This document shows positions 1 to 8,448 of a DNA stretch of 64,000 nt, piece after piece (position 1 is the stretch's first letter; each line of letters opens with the position of its first letter). The notes below the pieces were generated by a model that saw only the letters and a program-made list of their open reading frames with translations, was not told the origin of the DNA and ran no database searches. Location: assembly GCF_001854245.1 (NCBI RefSeq), contig NZ_CP015381.1, forward strand, positions 1-64,000. Reading direction: 5' to 3'. The DNA comes from Desulfococcus multivorans (GTDB lineage: Bacteria; Desulfobacterota; Desulfobacteria; Desulfobacterales; Desulfococcaceae). The translations under genes were made by a program, and so were the position numbers.

Positions 1-7
1 GCCTTAT

Positions 8-70
8 CTCAACTTCCGACTTCCATGATGGTGACCGAATAGATACGGCCTGTGAAAATCGAAAGTTGAA
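8..70. repeat. Palindromic MITE-like element, full 63-bp copy
   Basis: Full copy of the window-wide palindromic family: the left arm starts CTCAACTTCCGACTTCCA and the right arm ends ATCGAAAGTTGAA. Flanks are gccttat on the left and gccttca on the right (5 of 7 identical), a possible eroded target duplication. Positions 71-189 hold nothing else I can support. Confidence 0.8.
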
Positions 71-189
71 GCCTTCAACATAAAAAAAGAGATGGTATTT
101 TTCAGTCCTGTTTTATAGACTTTGAAACATGATGTCTGGTACCGACGACAACGCACCAAGGCCGTCAATTATGATGAAAAAACCATTTC

Positions 190-597
190 ATGTCGAACAG
201 GATGGGTATGAAATTGATTTACATCGCAGCATTCGTAAGCTTTGTTTCAGGGGCATTCGGCTATATCATCGTTCGCTTCTGGGTGATTCCCATCACCCGC
301 TACCGAAAACACAAACAGGGCGTCGCCGCCACCCTGTCCCGATACGCAGACGCGCGAACGTCGGAAAACGCCGGCGACGCCATAACCGAGGATTTTTCGG
401 CTGCCCTCCGCAAACATGCCGCCGACCTGTCCGACGCCTTCAATCTGGATGTCCCTCACTGGTACCGGATGCTGCTGAAAAGCCGGGGAGAGTCTCCCAT
501 CGATGCCGCCCGCCTTCTCATGAAACTGGCCAATACCCGGATCGCCGCTCACAGAGAACGACAGATCGACCGCATCAGGGATGCATTGAGATTGTAA
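190..597 (+). CDS. Small membrane-anchored protein of unknown function
   Basis: A 135-residue protein I do not recognise. One hydrophobic segment near the N-terminus (about residues 8-28, including IYIAAFVSFVSGAFGYIIV) suggests a single membrane anchor or uncleaved signal. It is followed by a basic stretch (RYRKHKQG) and a soluble, probably helical domain rich in Ala, Arg and Asp. The basic residues after the segment fit the remainder being cytoplasmic. No Shine-Dalgarno is clear for the ATG at 190; the in-frame ATG at 205 has a weak AGGATGG just upstream and is equally likely. It stands alone, convergent with the lytic transglycosylase gene. Longer reading frames over the same DNA lack any hydrophobic or domain signal. 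Confidence 0.6.
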   Translation: MSNRMGMKLIYIAAFVSFVSGAFGYIIVRFWVIPITRYRKHKQGVAATLSRYADARTSENAGDAITEDFSAALRKHAADLSDAFNLDVPHWYRMLLKSRGESPIDAARLLMKLANTRIAAHRERQIDRIRDALRL

Positions 598-745
598 CCG
601 GATATGGTGTTCAGGAAAACCCTTTTCTTGAAGCGTATCGACAATCGATGGTCATGGCATGTCGGGAAAGGGTCGATGATCTCGTCAGGTCGTACCAAGG
701 TGGACCGTGAAGTTCGTTGGCTTCACGTCCAATGGACGATGCCGA

Positions 746-1540
746 TCAGTTGACGTGGGTGAGTTGTGTCAGTTTCCCTTCAATACGGACCGGATCAACC
801 GCGACGGGGTGATTATCCTGGTCACGATCTTCCTGTCCTGTTTCTTTTGCCTGTTCTTCCCGAAAACCTTCCATCCATTTCAGCTGACGATAGAACCTGG
901 CTACCCTGCCGATGTAATCCCGGGTCTCCCTGAACGGCGGAATACCATTGTGGCGTTCAACATTTCCGGGACCGGCGTTATAACCGGCAAGGGCATGTCT
1001 TACCCTGCCGTTGAACTGATTGAGGAGCATACGAAAGTATCGGGTTCCACCCATGATGTTTTCGTAGGGATCAAAGGGGTCGCTGACATTCATGAGTTTT
1101 GCCGTATCCGGCATCAACTGCATCAGCCCTTGAGCCCCTTTGATCGATATCGCCTTACAATCAAAATTGGATTCGGCCTTGATGATCGATTTTACCAGGC
1201 AGAAGGGAATATCGTAGGATTGAGCGGCAATGGCAATGTAATCATCGTAGATATCGGTACCTGAAAACGACGTGACCCCGGCATATTGCACGTCGGACGT
1301 CAATGCGGATTCAATGGAAACGGAGGGTGCATCGGACGGATCATTCGGCGGCGATTCGGTATCCCCCTTGATAAAAATCTCATACCGTTCGGAGGTGGGC
1401 ACATTGGTAAAATGCATCACCCCGCTGTCGTCAACATACCTGTATATATCCGCACGCAGGTCTGTTACGGAAGTGCCCAGCAGCCACAGGACGCACAGTC
1501 CGGGAAAATAGAAACGTTTGATGCGTCTTATCAGGATCAT
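746..1540 (-). CDS. Lytic transglycosylase (SLT domain) with N-terminal DUF4124-like region
   Basis: Predicted exported murein lytic transglycosylase, which cleaves the MurNAc-GlcNAc bond to leave a 1,6-anhydro end. The start at 1540 gives a signal-peptide-like N-terminus (hydrophobic residues about 11-24). Residues about 31-55 (DIYRYVDDSGVMHFTNVPTS) match the DUF4124 pattern common in proteobacterial envelope proteins. The catalytic SLT domain runs from about residue 97 to 235: catalytic Glu123 in IIKAESNF, then GAQGLMQLMPDTA and the AGYNAGPGNV motif typical of the Slt/MltC-like fold. The acidic, charged C-terminal tail is not conserved in the family as I know it. A TTG two codons upstream is possible, but ATG is preferred. 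Confidence 0.9.
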   Translation of the reverse strand: MILIRRIKRFYFPGLCVLWLLGTSVTDLRADIYRYVDDSGVMHFTNVPTSERYEIFIKGDTESPPNDPSDAPSVSIESALTSDVQYAGVTSFSGTDIYDDYIAIAAQSYDIPFCLVKSIIKAESNFDCKAISIKGAQGLMQLMPDTAKLMNVSDPFDPYENIMGGTRYFRMLLNQFNGRVRHALAGYNAGPGNVERHNGIPPFRETRDYIGRVARFYRQLKWMEGFREEQAKETGQEDRDQDNHPVAVDPVRIEGKLTQLTHVN

Positions 1541-1624
1541 AGTCAACGCGATTCCCTGAATTTGAACCGGTTAAGGCTTCTGAACGTCAATGGTCATAAT
1601 TTCTATTATACGATTTGAAACAAA

Positions 1625-2035
1625 TCAAGCGAAAAATAAGTCATCCTTTTTTCGCCATACGGTCTGCTGTCGGTATTCCTGATATTTTCGGATCAAAAAC
1701 CGTCCCGGAAAATCCGGCCTGGAAAGATAAGGCACCAGGCTGTCGACCACGGATTGAAACAAACCGTCCGTCACCGGCTTGAGATCCGATGCATCCACAA
1801 AATTTCGTTCCAATACCTTCTCAAAAAGAACCGGATCGCCAAGCGCTTCGCTGATGTCGTTTCGGGTCATTCCAGCCCTCGACAACATTTCAGGATCCGG
1901 AAAATCGACGGGCACCGCCACATTCGCGATGCACGCCACCTGCCATCGATCCGCGGCGATTTTCCTGGATCCGTCATACAATTTCAATGTAAGCCCGTTA
2001 TCCAGGGATAGAGTATCCACCAGTCGTCTTTCCAT
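1625..2035 (-). CDS. Conserved-looking hypothetical protein
   Basis: A 136-residue soluble protein with no motif I recognise. It has no signal peptide or membrane segment; mixed alpha/beta composition begins MERRLVDTLSLDNGLTLKLYD and continues with VACIANVAVPV. The start at 2035 was chosen because GGAG lies about six bases upstream; ATG 2041 and a TTG at 2047 are alternatives. It lies 84 bases upstream of the transglycosylase gene on the same strand, so the two may be cotranscribed. Third-position GC bias and the lack of internal stops support it being real; function unknown. Confidence 0.65.
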   Translation of the reverse strand: MERRLVDTLSLDNGLTLKLYDGSRKIAADRWQVACIANVAVPVDFPDPEMLSRAGMTRNDISEALGDPVLFEKVLERNFVDASDLKPVTDGLFQSVVDSLVPYLSRPDFPGRFLIRKYQEYRQQTVWRKKDDLFFA

Positions 2036-2280
2036 AACCATCTCCAAATTCCGGTCTGCACCGGATCGTCATCTCCTGTTTACAAAATTACAGCCTATAG
2101 GGTGATGCTTTTATGATATGTCTCTTTGCGGAATCGCCGGACTTCGATGCGGTGCTTATACCAAGTTTTGAATGTTTTTAAAACAGCCTTGTCCATAAAA
2201 AGAGAAGGGATCTGTCAAACCACGCTTTCAGGATCTCGGGAGCAATCCGAAAGCAATGAGAGTCCGGTCAGGCTTTTTTG

Positions 2281-2430
2281 ATTTCAACTGTCATGACGGT
2301 GACCAGATAGAGGTGTCGGGAGGATACGGCCGAGCCCATTCAGCGGTAAGCTTCAGCGGCACTTGAACGAAACCGCGCAGCGCGTGGGCCGTACCCTCCC
2401 GGCGTCTGCCTGTGAACACCGAAAGTTGAG
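2281..2430. repeat. Palindromic element, medium-length (150-bp) copy
   Basis: The ends are degenerate arms (TTTCAACTGTCATGACGG ... ACACCGAAAGTTGAG). Inside lies a second inverted repeat built on GGGAGGATACGGCC and GGGCCGTACCCTCCC. In reverse complement it aligns with the long copy at 31332-31565 but lacks about 70 bases of its centre. The rest of the gene-free stretch 2036-2685 is AT-rich with no coding signal I can support. Confidence 0.8.
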
Positions 2431-2685
2431 TTTGAAGTTGTGAACATCCGCTTGTTCATAACCGTGTTACAAGTCATCGATTATTGTCACATTGTTTTCA
2501 GGTATTCAAAACTCGCGGTTTGTCGACACGATATCCACAAAAACTGATCAAACCAAAAAAGCTATTATACCAATGTAATCAAAAAGATAAAAAGTTATTA
2601 CACATATGAACAGCACTAATGAATATGATAGAAGATATATAAATAGAATATTATAGGACGGTACAACCTCGACAAACATCGCTTC

Positions 2686-3420
2686 CTACATCGACGCCTT
2701 GGCGGCAATATCGACATCCGAAATTCCGGATTCGAGATCAGAGAGTTCAGGTGTGTTAATAGATCGGATATGTAAGTCCCTTTGGGGAAAAGGAATCTCG
2801 ATGCGGTGTTTTCTGAATTCCCGATCAACGGCAAAACGAATTTCCGTTTCGACCGAGAGGCCGTTTTCAATATGGGTCCATACCCGAAGTTGAAAGAGCA
2901 GGGCGCTGTCTCCAAAATCCGTAAAAAGGACGACAGGCTTGGGATATTTGTAGACTTCATGAATGGCGCCGGCAATGTCGAAAAGGATCTCTCGAACTTT
3001 TTCGACGTCGCTCCCATAGGCAACGCCGACATTGATGGTTCTCCGGACCCGAAAATCTTTGAAACTCCAATTGGTCACCTGGCCGCTGATAAATTCCGAA
3101 TTGGGGATCAAAAGAGAGGCGTTGTCGTAGGTTTGGATCAACGTAGCACGGACATTGATCTGTTTCACCTCGCCCCATACCCCACCGACCTCGACGACGT
3201 CGCCTACCTGGATAGGGCGTTCGAAGAGCAGAATGATTCCGCTGAAGAAATTGTTGAAAATGGCCTGCAGACCGAATCCCAGGCCGATGCCGAGGCCGCC
3301 GAAGGCAACGGCCATGGATTTGGAGTCGACACCCAGGACGTTCAGCACCATGAGAAATCCGAAAAACCATATGACATACGTAGTGATGACGGTGATCGAA
3401 TTTTTGAGGCCGGCATTCAT
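2686..3420 (-). CDS. MscS-family mechanosensitive channel, C-terminal part downstream of an in-frame amber codon
   Basis: Carries the defining MscS pore and beta domain. The pore helix region AVAFGGLGIGLGFGLQAIF is followed by NFFSGIILLFERPIQVGD, the conserved junction to the beta domain, and then VEVGGVWGEVKQINVRAT. It is in the same frame as the 3460-5259 coding region, separated only by one TAG codon and about a dozen sense codons (P-R-I-F-Q-D-K...). The ATG at 3420 has no convincing ribosome site, so this is most likely the distal part of one interrupted gene rather than an independent protein. If translated by itself it would keep the pore helix and cytoplasmic cage but lose the sensor helices. 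Confidence 0.8.
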   Translation of the reverse strand: MNAGLKNSITVITTYVIWFFGFLMVLNVLGVDSKSMAVAFGGLGIGLGFGLQAIFNNFFSGIILLFERPIQVGDVVEVGGVWGEVKQINVRATLIQTYDNASLLIPNSEFISGQVTNWSFKDFRVRRTINVGVAYGSDVEKVREILFDIAGAIHEVYKYPKPVVLFTDFGDSALLFQLRVWTHIENGLSVETEIRFAVDREFRKHRIEIPFPQRDLHIRSINTPELSDLESGISDVDIAAKASM

Positions 3421-3459
3421 GCCGCTGTCGGTCAGAAATTTATCCTGAAATATCCTGGG

Positions 3460-5259
3460 CTAGATACGAGTCAGCACGTGGGTGACCAAAAGGACGATGG
3501 CGATGCCGAGAAGGTTGACCAGATTGATGTTTAAACTTCCAATCGGGAGCGACAATGTCATCAATTGAACGATGTTTATGAAAAATCGGGTTTTATCGAC
3601 ATACCAGGCAAAGATAAGGCCGATCAGGGATATCCAGAACCATGCCAGCCAACTGATCTGGATGCAAAACCATTTGAACGGTCTGTTTTTGCCGGTTAAA
3701 GCGCCGGCGGATGTGCTGCTTTTCCGAAAATGTTCATGCCATTCCCGGATCATGTGAAAAATGAGCCAGGACCAGAGGGCGATGGAGAGACTGATACCCC
3801 AGGAGATCAGCCAGTAACTCGAAAAAGCCTGGTATCCCGACAAATTGATGATGAGCCCCCCCATCGGAATGAGGTATATGGTGATCATTGCGATTTGGGT
3901 CAGTCTTTTTACGGAAGTGGCAGAGACGGTTTTTGAAATTTTTTCATTGAGTTTATGATTGAATCCCACTGACCAGACAGCCAGGATCAAATAGAAAACG
4001 ATGTTGCAAATTGTGGAAATGATGCTGGTCCGGCCATATAACCAGACCAGAAATACGACGGCGAGGGTGAAATAACGGACGATGCGCATCAATAGACGAA
4101 GCCGGAGCGCCAGAGGCTCGGGAATCTTTTGTTGGACCGTCTGGTTCCAGAATGTGACGGCATCCAGACCCCATCGGGACCATAGCCAGACGAACACCAC
4201 GACGAATCCGATTCCCAGCGGCGCTATTGTAGCGTAGAGGTGCTTCACGAATGCAAAAAAATAGAGTACGACGGCCGTCCATCCCAGAGGAATGGAACGG
4301 CTCGCCATACGGAGCACCAGATGGCGGCGGGGGTAATGTCTGGCGAGTTCATTATCTTTATCCCATTGGATGATTTTGCGCTTGAGCTGGAACATGATGA
4401 CGAGGATTATAAGTGCGAAGAGGATTATCCCTGTGATGCGCAAACGTCCCTTGTCGAGGAGTGCCTGAACGTCATGGTTCAACTTCGAAATGATTCGGTC
4501 CGGAAGATCGCCTATATAATCGTCCAGGCGGGTGATGTCGAAGGCATCCAAACCCGGCTCACCGCGTTTGAAGAGATCTTCCTTCTTCTTTTTCGATATG
4601 GCGTTATCAAACGTGTCTTCCATGACGGAGAGCCGGTCATGAGCCGCTTTCAGCTTTTCTTCAGATGCTTCATATGTATCGACGATCTTCCGGAGCATTT
4701 CCTTTTCGGTATTGAGCAGGTCGTCAAGTGTCTCGATCCGTCGGATCAGCTTGACGGTGATCGGGGTATCGGACTTTCCTTCCCGAATCGTCGCGAGATT
4801 TTCTTGATTCAGAAGAATCTGTTCCTCCACCCTTGCGAGTTGCGTCTCCGCAGCTGTCCTTTCGTCACGGGCCTGAGCCATCATCTCGGACAGGTTCGTC
4901 ATCACGGCATCGCTGTCGCTTTTGGCCTGAAGGATGTCCTGAAGATCGGATGCCGGCTCGACAAGGAGGTTGGCATGGGCTGTTTGTTGGAGGGATGCGG
5001 CCCTCAGCAGGATATCGATCGTCTTTTTGTATCGATCGAGGGCGGTGAATCGTGCCTTCAACGCCTTGATTTCGTCTGCTTCCGTGGTCAGGGCGGTTTC
5101 CACCAGTTGCCGGATATTTTCGTAAGGCACGGCGACGGTTGCATCCGAGGATGAATGATCTTCCCCGGGTGCCCCTTGAGCCGAAAATCCAAAGCCCATC
5201 TCTAACAAAGATATAATGATCAGTCCGACGATGGTGACATACATCCTTTTACAGAGCAT
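3460..5259 (-). CDS. MscS-family (MscK/YjeP-like) channel, N-terminal part ending at an in-frame TAG
   Basis: A 599-residue N-terminal portion of a large MscS-type channel. The start at 5259 follows AGGAGGAACG. A signal peptide (about residues 1-30) precedes a periplasmic coiled-coil region (about 35-260, many Glu/Lys/Ala heptads), then about eight to ten membrane segments from residue 275 onward. It stops at TAG (3460-3462) within what should be the helix leading into the pore (VTHVLTRI-stop-PRIFQDK). The reading frame continues without shift into the pore domain. With the downstream part the full protein would be about 857 residues, normal for large MscS homologues. A recent nonsense mutation (from TGG or CAG) or a sequencing error is the simplest explanation. 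Confidence 0.85.
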   Translation of the reverse strand: MLCKRMYVTIVGLIIISLLEMGFGFSAQGAPGEDHSSSDATVAVPYENIRQLVETALTTEADEIKALKARFTALDRYKKTIDILLRAASLQQTAHANLLVEPASDLQDILQAKSDSDAVMTNLSEMMAQARDERTAAETQLARVEEQILLNQENLATIREGKSDTPITVKLIRRIETLDDLLNTEKEMLRKIVDTYEASEEKLKAAHDRLSVMEDTFDNAISKKKKEDLFKRGEPGLDAFDITRLDDYIGDLPDRIISKLNHDVQALLDKGRLRITGIILFALIILVIMFQLKRKIIQWDKDNELARHYPRRHLVLRMASRSIPLGWTAVVLYFFAFVKHLYATIAPLGIGFVVVFVWLWSRWGLDAVTFWNQTVQQKIPEPLALRLRLLMRIVRYFTLAVVFLVWLYGRTSIISTICNIVFYLILAVWSVGFNHKLNEKISKTVSATSVKRLTQIAMITIYLIPMGGLIINLSGYQAFSSYWLISWGISLSIALWSWLIFHMIREWHEHFRKSSTSAGALTGKNRPFKWFCIQISWLAWFWISLIGLIFAWYVDKTRFFINIVQLMTLSLPIGSLNINLVNLLGIAIVLLVTHVLTRI

Positions 5260-5355
5260 CGTTCCTCCTTGACGGATGTCCTGGAATCCATAACAATCCG
5301 ACGTTTCGACCGGCATATCGCATCGACGGTGTCAGGGGATTCTTAAATTTCGGTT

Positions 5356-5474
5356 TTCAACTATGGTACTCAACTATCGACTTTCTCAGGCCGGTGCCGA
5401 TCACCATCATGAACGTCGACAGTTGAATATGGTAAACGGAAAGCGGCACCGGCCTATGAACACCGAAAGTTGAA
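5356..5474. repeat. Older palindromic element interrupted by a younger copy
   Basis: The outer, degenerate element begins TTCAACTATGGTA (from 5356) and resumes at 5435, ending ACACCGAAAGTTGAA at 5474. Removing the inner 59-bp copy (5369-5427) and one flanking TATGGTA restores a continuous short element of about 50 bases with matching ends. This is a nested insertion. Confidence 0.7.
5369..5427. repeat. Palindromic element (59 bp) with perfect 7-bp flanking duplication
   Basis: The arms are CTCAACTATCGACTTTCT and ATGAACGTCGACAGTTGAA. TATGGTA at 5362-5368 is repeated exactly at 5428-5434, directly abutting both ends, as expected for a target-site duplication. Confidence 0.85.
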
Positions 5475-5516
5475 TCAATACCATATCGGAAAATTCAGGA
5501 AGGATACAACCGGTAA

Positions 5517-5586
5517 CTCAACTGTATTTTCGTGATAGTGACCGGAAAGAGGGGCCGGCTTCGGCCTGTGAACACCGAAAGTCGAA
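5517..5586. repeat. Palindromic element, divergent copy
   Basis: Left end CTCAACTGTATTTTCGTGAT, right end ACACCGAAAGTCGAA, with GGCCGGCTTCGGCC in the middle. The flanks do not match. With the nested pair at 5356-5474 it fills most of the 5260-5648 gene-free gap; I see nothing else there. Confidence 0.7.
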
Positions 5587-5648
5587 CATTGAAGTGTGGG
5601 CGCCGGGGGAGGGCGTTGAAAAAAGAGGGATCAGCGGCGATTTTTCGG

Positions 5649-6458
5649 TCAGGATGAAGCCTTGCCAAAGGTGTCTGAAAAGCTTTTGAACACCTGGGGG
5701 GTCAGCAGATCGGCAAATCGGCGACCGTTTCGGCTGTTCTTTTTATAAAAATCGATACAAGCCTCGAGAACGATCACCACCTCGTCTTCGGAAAACAATC
5801 CGGGTATTTCCGATGCGAGCCGGGGGTGTCGCCCCAATTTCCCACCCAAAAGGATCTTGTATCCCCGGCAGCGTTCCGCAAGGGTGCCCGATGGGCAGGC
5901 CCAGACGCATCGGCCGCAGGAAAGGCATCGTTCGGGGTGGATGACAGGCTGCGCCGCATCCTCCGGCAGCGCTATGGCGTCGTCGGGACAAGCTTTCCGG
6001 CAGGCGCCGCACCGGGTGCAGTCGACATCCGTCAATTTCGGTGGTACTGCGGCGATGATGCCGAAGTCCTTGATTTGGGGCTGGGAGCAGGCGTTGGGAC
6101 ATTCCGCCAGGGTCACCCGGAATTCATGATGGAATTTGAGGGGTCCGTTCACCTGTTTTTTGAGAAAACTCAGCAGATCGGCTTTCCGGAGCAGAGATTC
6201 GAGGCGTTCCATGAGCCGACGGGTATCCCCTGCCCGGTGGGGGCATCCTCCGGGACCGAAGCAGACGTCCAGCTGGTATCCCTTGACCTCGGATGCCATT
6301 CCTTTCAGGAATCTTGTACGGGTGCTGTTTACCTCAGCCAGACCGACCACTGATTTTCCGCCGGCCCTGGCCTCGTTTTCAACCCGATGTCGGACTTTTT
6401 TTCGGACGAAAAAAGGAACTTTTCTGATCTCCGCTTCGGCTTCCGCCGTCCATTTCAT
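5649..6458 (-). CDS. PCP-reductase-domain / siroheme-type sulfite reductase-like 4Fe-4S ferredoxin protein
   Basis: A 269-residue cytoplasmic redox protein. The start at 6458 follows GGAAGGAGATCGTC. The N-terminal residues MKWTAEAEAEIRKVPFFVRKKVRHRVE match the small domain also found at the C-terminus of light-independent protochlorophyllide reductase (PCP_red). The middle has a nitrite/sulfite-reductase-like region with Cys residues in DVCFGPGGCPHR and LAECPNACSQPQIKDFG. The last third is a 2x[4Fe-4S] ferredoxin (CTRCGACRKACPDDAI and CLSCGRCVWACPSGTL). Such proteins occur singly in anaerobes and are usually annotated as sulfite-reductase-like or 4Fe-4S-binding; the substrate is unknown. It is monocistronic here, with a palindromic element in its promoter region. 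Confidence 0.8.
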   Translation of the reverse strand: MKWTAEAEAEIRKVPFFVRKKVRHRVENEARAGGKSVVGLAEVNSTRTRFLKGMASEVKGYQLDVCFGPGGCPHRAGDTRRLMERLESLLRKADLLSFLKKQVNGPLKFHHEFRVTLAECPNACSQPQIKDFGIIAAVPPKLTDVDCTRCGACRKACPDDAIALPEDAAQPVIHPERCLSCGRCVWACPSGTLAERCRGYKILLGGKLGRHPRLASEIPGLFSEDEVVIVLEACIDFYKKNSRNGRRFADLLTPQVFKSFSDTFGKASS

Positions 6459-6498
6459 GACGATCTCCTTCCTTTGGGAATCCGGTTTCATTTGTTTA

Positions 6499-6561
6499 CT
6501 CAACTTTCGACTTTCACAGACCGTAGCTTTCCGGTCACCGTCATGAAAGTCGAACGTTGAG
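6499..6561. repeat. Palindromic element, full 63-bp copy
   Basis: CTCAACTTTCGACTTTCA at the left and ATGAAAGTCGAACGTTGAG at the right, with centre GACCGTAGCTTTCCGGTCACC. It lies just upstream of the ferredoxin gene at 6458, so it falls in that gene's leader or promoter. The flanks (ttgttta / tgttttc) are only loosely alike. Confidence 0.85.
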
Positions 6562-6655
6562 TGTTTTCTTTATATCGAAGGGTACTGCCGATGTCATTGA
6601 CGTAGATCAAGAAAAGCGATTCCGGATGCAGCGGCCGGAAAAAACCATTGGATTC

Positions 6656-7201
6656 TCAATAACGGTTTTGATCTGACAAATTGATGGTGGAAAAGAGCTG
6701 AAGCCGCTTTTTCGGCGGTTTCTCCAGAATCCTGCGGGCCGCACGATATCTTGATTTCCAATATGGGTTGTCCAGACTGGATATCGTGATCCCTTTTTTC
6801 TTGGGCGAGGCATGCGTAAAACGGCCATTGCCGAGATAGATGCCGACATGACCGGTGTTGTTCCGAAACCTGAAGAAGATCAGATCACCGGGCTTCAGGG
6901 ATTTCTCGGAAATCGGAATACCGGTCTTGATCTGCTCCGCCGTGGTTCTGGGAAGTTGAATACCGTACAGGTTTTCATAGAAGCGCATCGCGAATCCTGA
7001 ACAATCGGTCCCGCTGTTGCTGCTTCCGCCGTGCCGGTAGGGAACACCTTGCCAGTTCTTGATTCCCTGCCAGAATCTGACGGAATCGGCATCCTGTTGA
7101 GCGACCGGTGGTTTGACCCGTAAGGGGAGGGCGCCGCAACCCACCAGAAACAAGGATGCCAGGATAATGACCGAGGCGATGGGAAAACGAATCGAGTTCA
7201 T
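6656..7201 (-). CDS. NlpC/P60-family peptidoglycan endopeptidase lipoprotein
   Basis: A 181-residue lipoprotein with a lipobox LFLVGC (Cys22), so membrane-anchored after signal peptidase II cleavage. The NlpC/P60 papain-like domain starts near residue 45. The catalytic Cys67 sits in GTDCSGF, His118 in TGHVGIYLGNG and the third polar residue is probably His130 (FTHAS). Family members cut D-Glu-meso-DAP or cross-links in murein stems. The sequence YRHGGSSNSGTDCSG is the canonical entry to the active site. The ATG at 7201 lies only a few bases from the end of a palindromic element, whose arm therefore occupies the ribosome-binding position; no classical Shine-Dalgarno is present. It could be induced or read through from upstream, but this is not visible here. 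Confidence 0.9.
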   Translation of the reverse strand: MNSIRFPIASVIILASLFLVGCGALPLRVKPPVAQQDADSVRFWQGIKNWQGVPYRHGGSSNSGTDCSGFAMRFYENLYGIQLPRTTAEQIKTGIPISEKSLKPGDLIFFRFRNNTGHVGIYLGNGRFTHASPKKKGITISSLDNPYWKSRYRAARRILEKPPKKRLQLFSTINLSDQNRY

Positions 7202-7203
7202 AA

Positions 7204-7341
7204 CTCAACTTTCGACTTTCACAGGCCGGTGCCGGGAGGATATGGCCCGCGCCCGGCGCGATTCCGTTCAAGTACCGCTAAAGCCTGCTCCGGGCGGCCC
7301 GGAAACTCGCTGGCGCTCAAACAGTCCGGGCCGTCGATCCG
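7204..7341. repeat. Palindromic element, long type, truncated
   Basis: Begins CTCAACTTTCGACTTTCA, then GTGCCGGGAGGATATGGCCC and the same central segment as the long copy at 31332 (CGGGCGGCCCGGAAACTCGC and CGCTCAAACAGTCCGGGCCG). The alignment ends near 7341 and the right half is missing; the radical SAM gene's 3' end follows. This looks like a deletion of the right half. Confidence 0.8.
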
Positions 7342-7377
7342 ATGATGCATTCGAGCGGTACCAACGGGAATGGGAAA

Positions 7378-8448
7378 TCAGTTTCGGCGGCGGCCTTCGT
7401 TCGAAACGGGGTATGCGACGATTCTGTTGTCGAAGGTCTGTATATACCATTCGTTATGGCGTTTTTCAATCACATATTCGGGCAGAAGCGGAATCTTTCC
7501 GCCGCCCCCGGGCAAATCGATCATATACTGGGGTACGCACATACCCGATGTGTGCCCCCGAAGGGCCGACATGATGTCGAGTCCTTCGCGGACGGAGGTG
7601 CGGAAATGGCCGGTGCCCTTCACCAGATCCCCCTGGTGGATGTAGTAAGGTCTGACGCGGATGGCGAGGAGCTTTTGCATGAGGCGCCTCATCACGACGG
7701 GACTGTCGTTGACGCCTTTCAGCAGCACTGTCTGGCAGCCTAAGGGGATGCCCGCATCGGCGAGACGGGCACAGGCTTGCGTCGCGTTCGGCGTTATTTC
7801 CGCCGGGTGGTTGAACTGGATGTTGATGTAAAGCGGTGCGAAGGCCTTGAGTCGCCGGACAAGGGCTTCGGTGATCCGTTGGGGGAGGGTACAGGGGATT
7901 CGGGTATGGATCCGGAGAATTTCCACGTGAGGGATCCCCCGAAGCGGCTTTAAAATGTCTTCGATGAGATGGTCGTCCGAAAGCAGAAAGGGATCACCTC
8001 CCGACAGAATGACATCCCGAATAGCCGGGGTTTCCTGGATATAGGCGATCCCGTTGTCAACAGTGCCGGGTTTCATCGCGTTCGACTTTCCGACCTGTCG
8101 CTTCCGCATGCAGTGACGGCAGAAGAGGGCGCATTGGGAGGACACCAGGAAGACCACTCTGTCAGGATAGCGGTGGATCAGGCCGGGCACGGGCGACTGG
8201 GCTTCCTCCGCCAAAGGGTCGGCTTCGGGAAGGGTGTCTTCCAGTTCTGCCGGATCCGGAATTGCCTGTCGCCAGATGGGATCGCCGGGTTCGCGGATCA
8301 GGGAGAGAAAATAGGGATTGATCCGCATGGGGTATTGGTCGATAACGGGCAAAACGGTTTTTCGGGCGACGGGAAACCTGCGGCAGAGTTCATCGGCCGA
8401 GGTGACGCTTTCCGCGAGAAGATCCTGCCAGGGTCGATCGTTCATCAT
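7378..8448 (-). CDS. KamA-family radical SAM aminomutase (lysine 2,3-aminomutase-like)
   Basis: A 356-residue radical SAM/PLP protein. Cys106, Cys110 and Cys113 (CALFCRHC) form the [4Fe-4S]/SAM site. SGGDPFLL is typical of the family, and the PLP lysine lies in LPGGGGKIPLL. The two Asp residues that bind the substrate epsilon-amino group in clostridial lysine 2,3-aminomutase are conserved here (in YIHQGD and YMID), so a lysine-type substrate is likelier than glutamate. The family also contains EpmB, which makes beta-lysine for EF-P; the sequence around HRYPDRVVFLVSSQC is closer to the LAM branch. Its start overlaps the stop of the upstream transporter gene (ATGA), so they form an operon. It is about 60 residues shorter than clostridial LAM. 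Confidence 0.85.
   Translation of the reverse strand: MMNDRPWQDLLAESVTSADELCRRFPVARKTVLPVIDQYPMRINPYFLSLIREPGDPIWRQAIPDPAELEDTLPEADPLAEEAQSPVPGLIHRYPDRVVFLVSSQCALFCRHCMRKRQVGKSNAMKPGTVDNGIAYIQETPAIRDVILSGGDPFLLSDDHLIEDILKPLRGIPHVEILRIHTRIPCTLPQRITEALVRRLKAFAPLYINIQFNHPAEITPNATQACARLADAGIPLGCQTVLLKGVNDSPVVMRRLMQKLLAIRVRPYYIHQGDLVKGTGHFRTSVREGLDIMSALRGHTSGMCVPQYMIDLPGGGGKIPLLPEYVIEKRHNEWYIQTFDNRIVAYPVSNEGRRRN

Noticed and set aside
129-710. 193-residue frame overlapping the small membrane protein
   Set aside because: Arg/Pro-rich translation without domains, in another frame of a gene with a clear hydrophobic segment; typical shadow of GC-rich coding DNA.
3460-3462. TAG in the mechanosensitive channel as a pyrrolysine codon
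   Set aside because: Pyrrolysine is known from methylamine methyltransferases and a few others; a channel helix gives no reason for it and no pyl genes are visible. A mutation or read error is simpler.
4240-5154. Long plus-strand frame opposite the mechanosensitive channel gene
   Set aside because: No recognisable domain and antisense to a gene with clear MscS motifs.
8445-8448. Frameshift between the transporter and KamA genes
   Set aside because: The four-base ATGA overlap is normal translational coupling and both proteins are complete.
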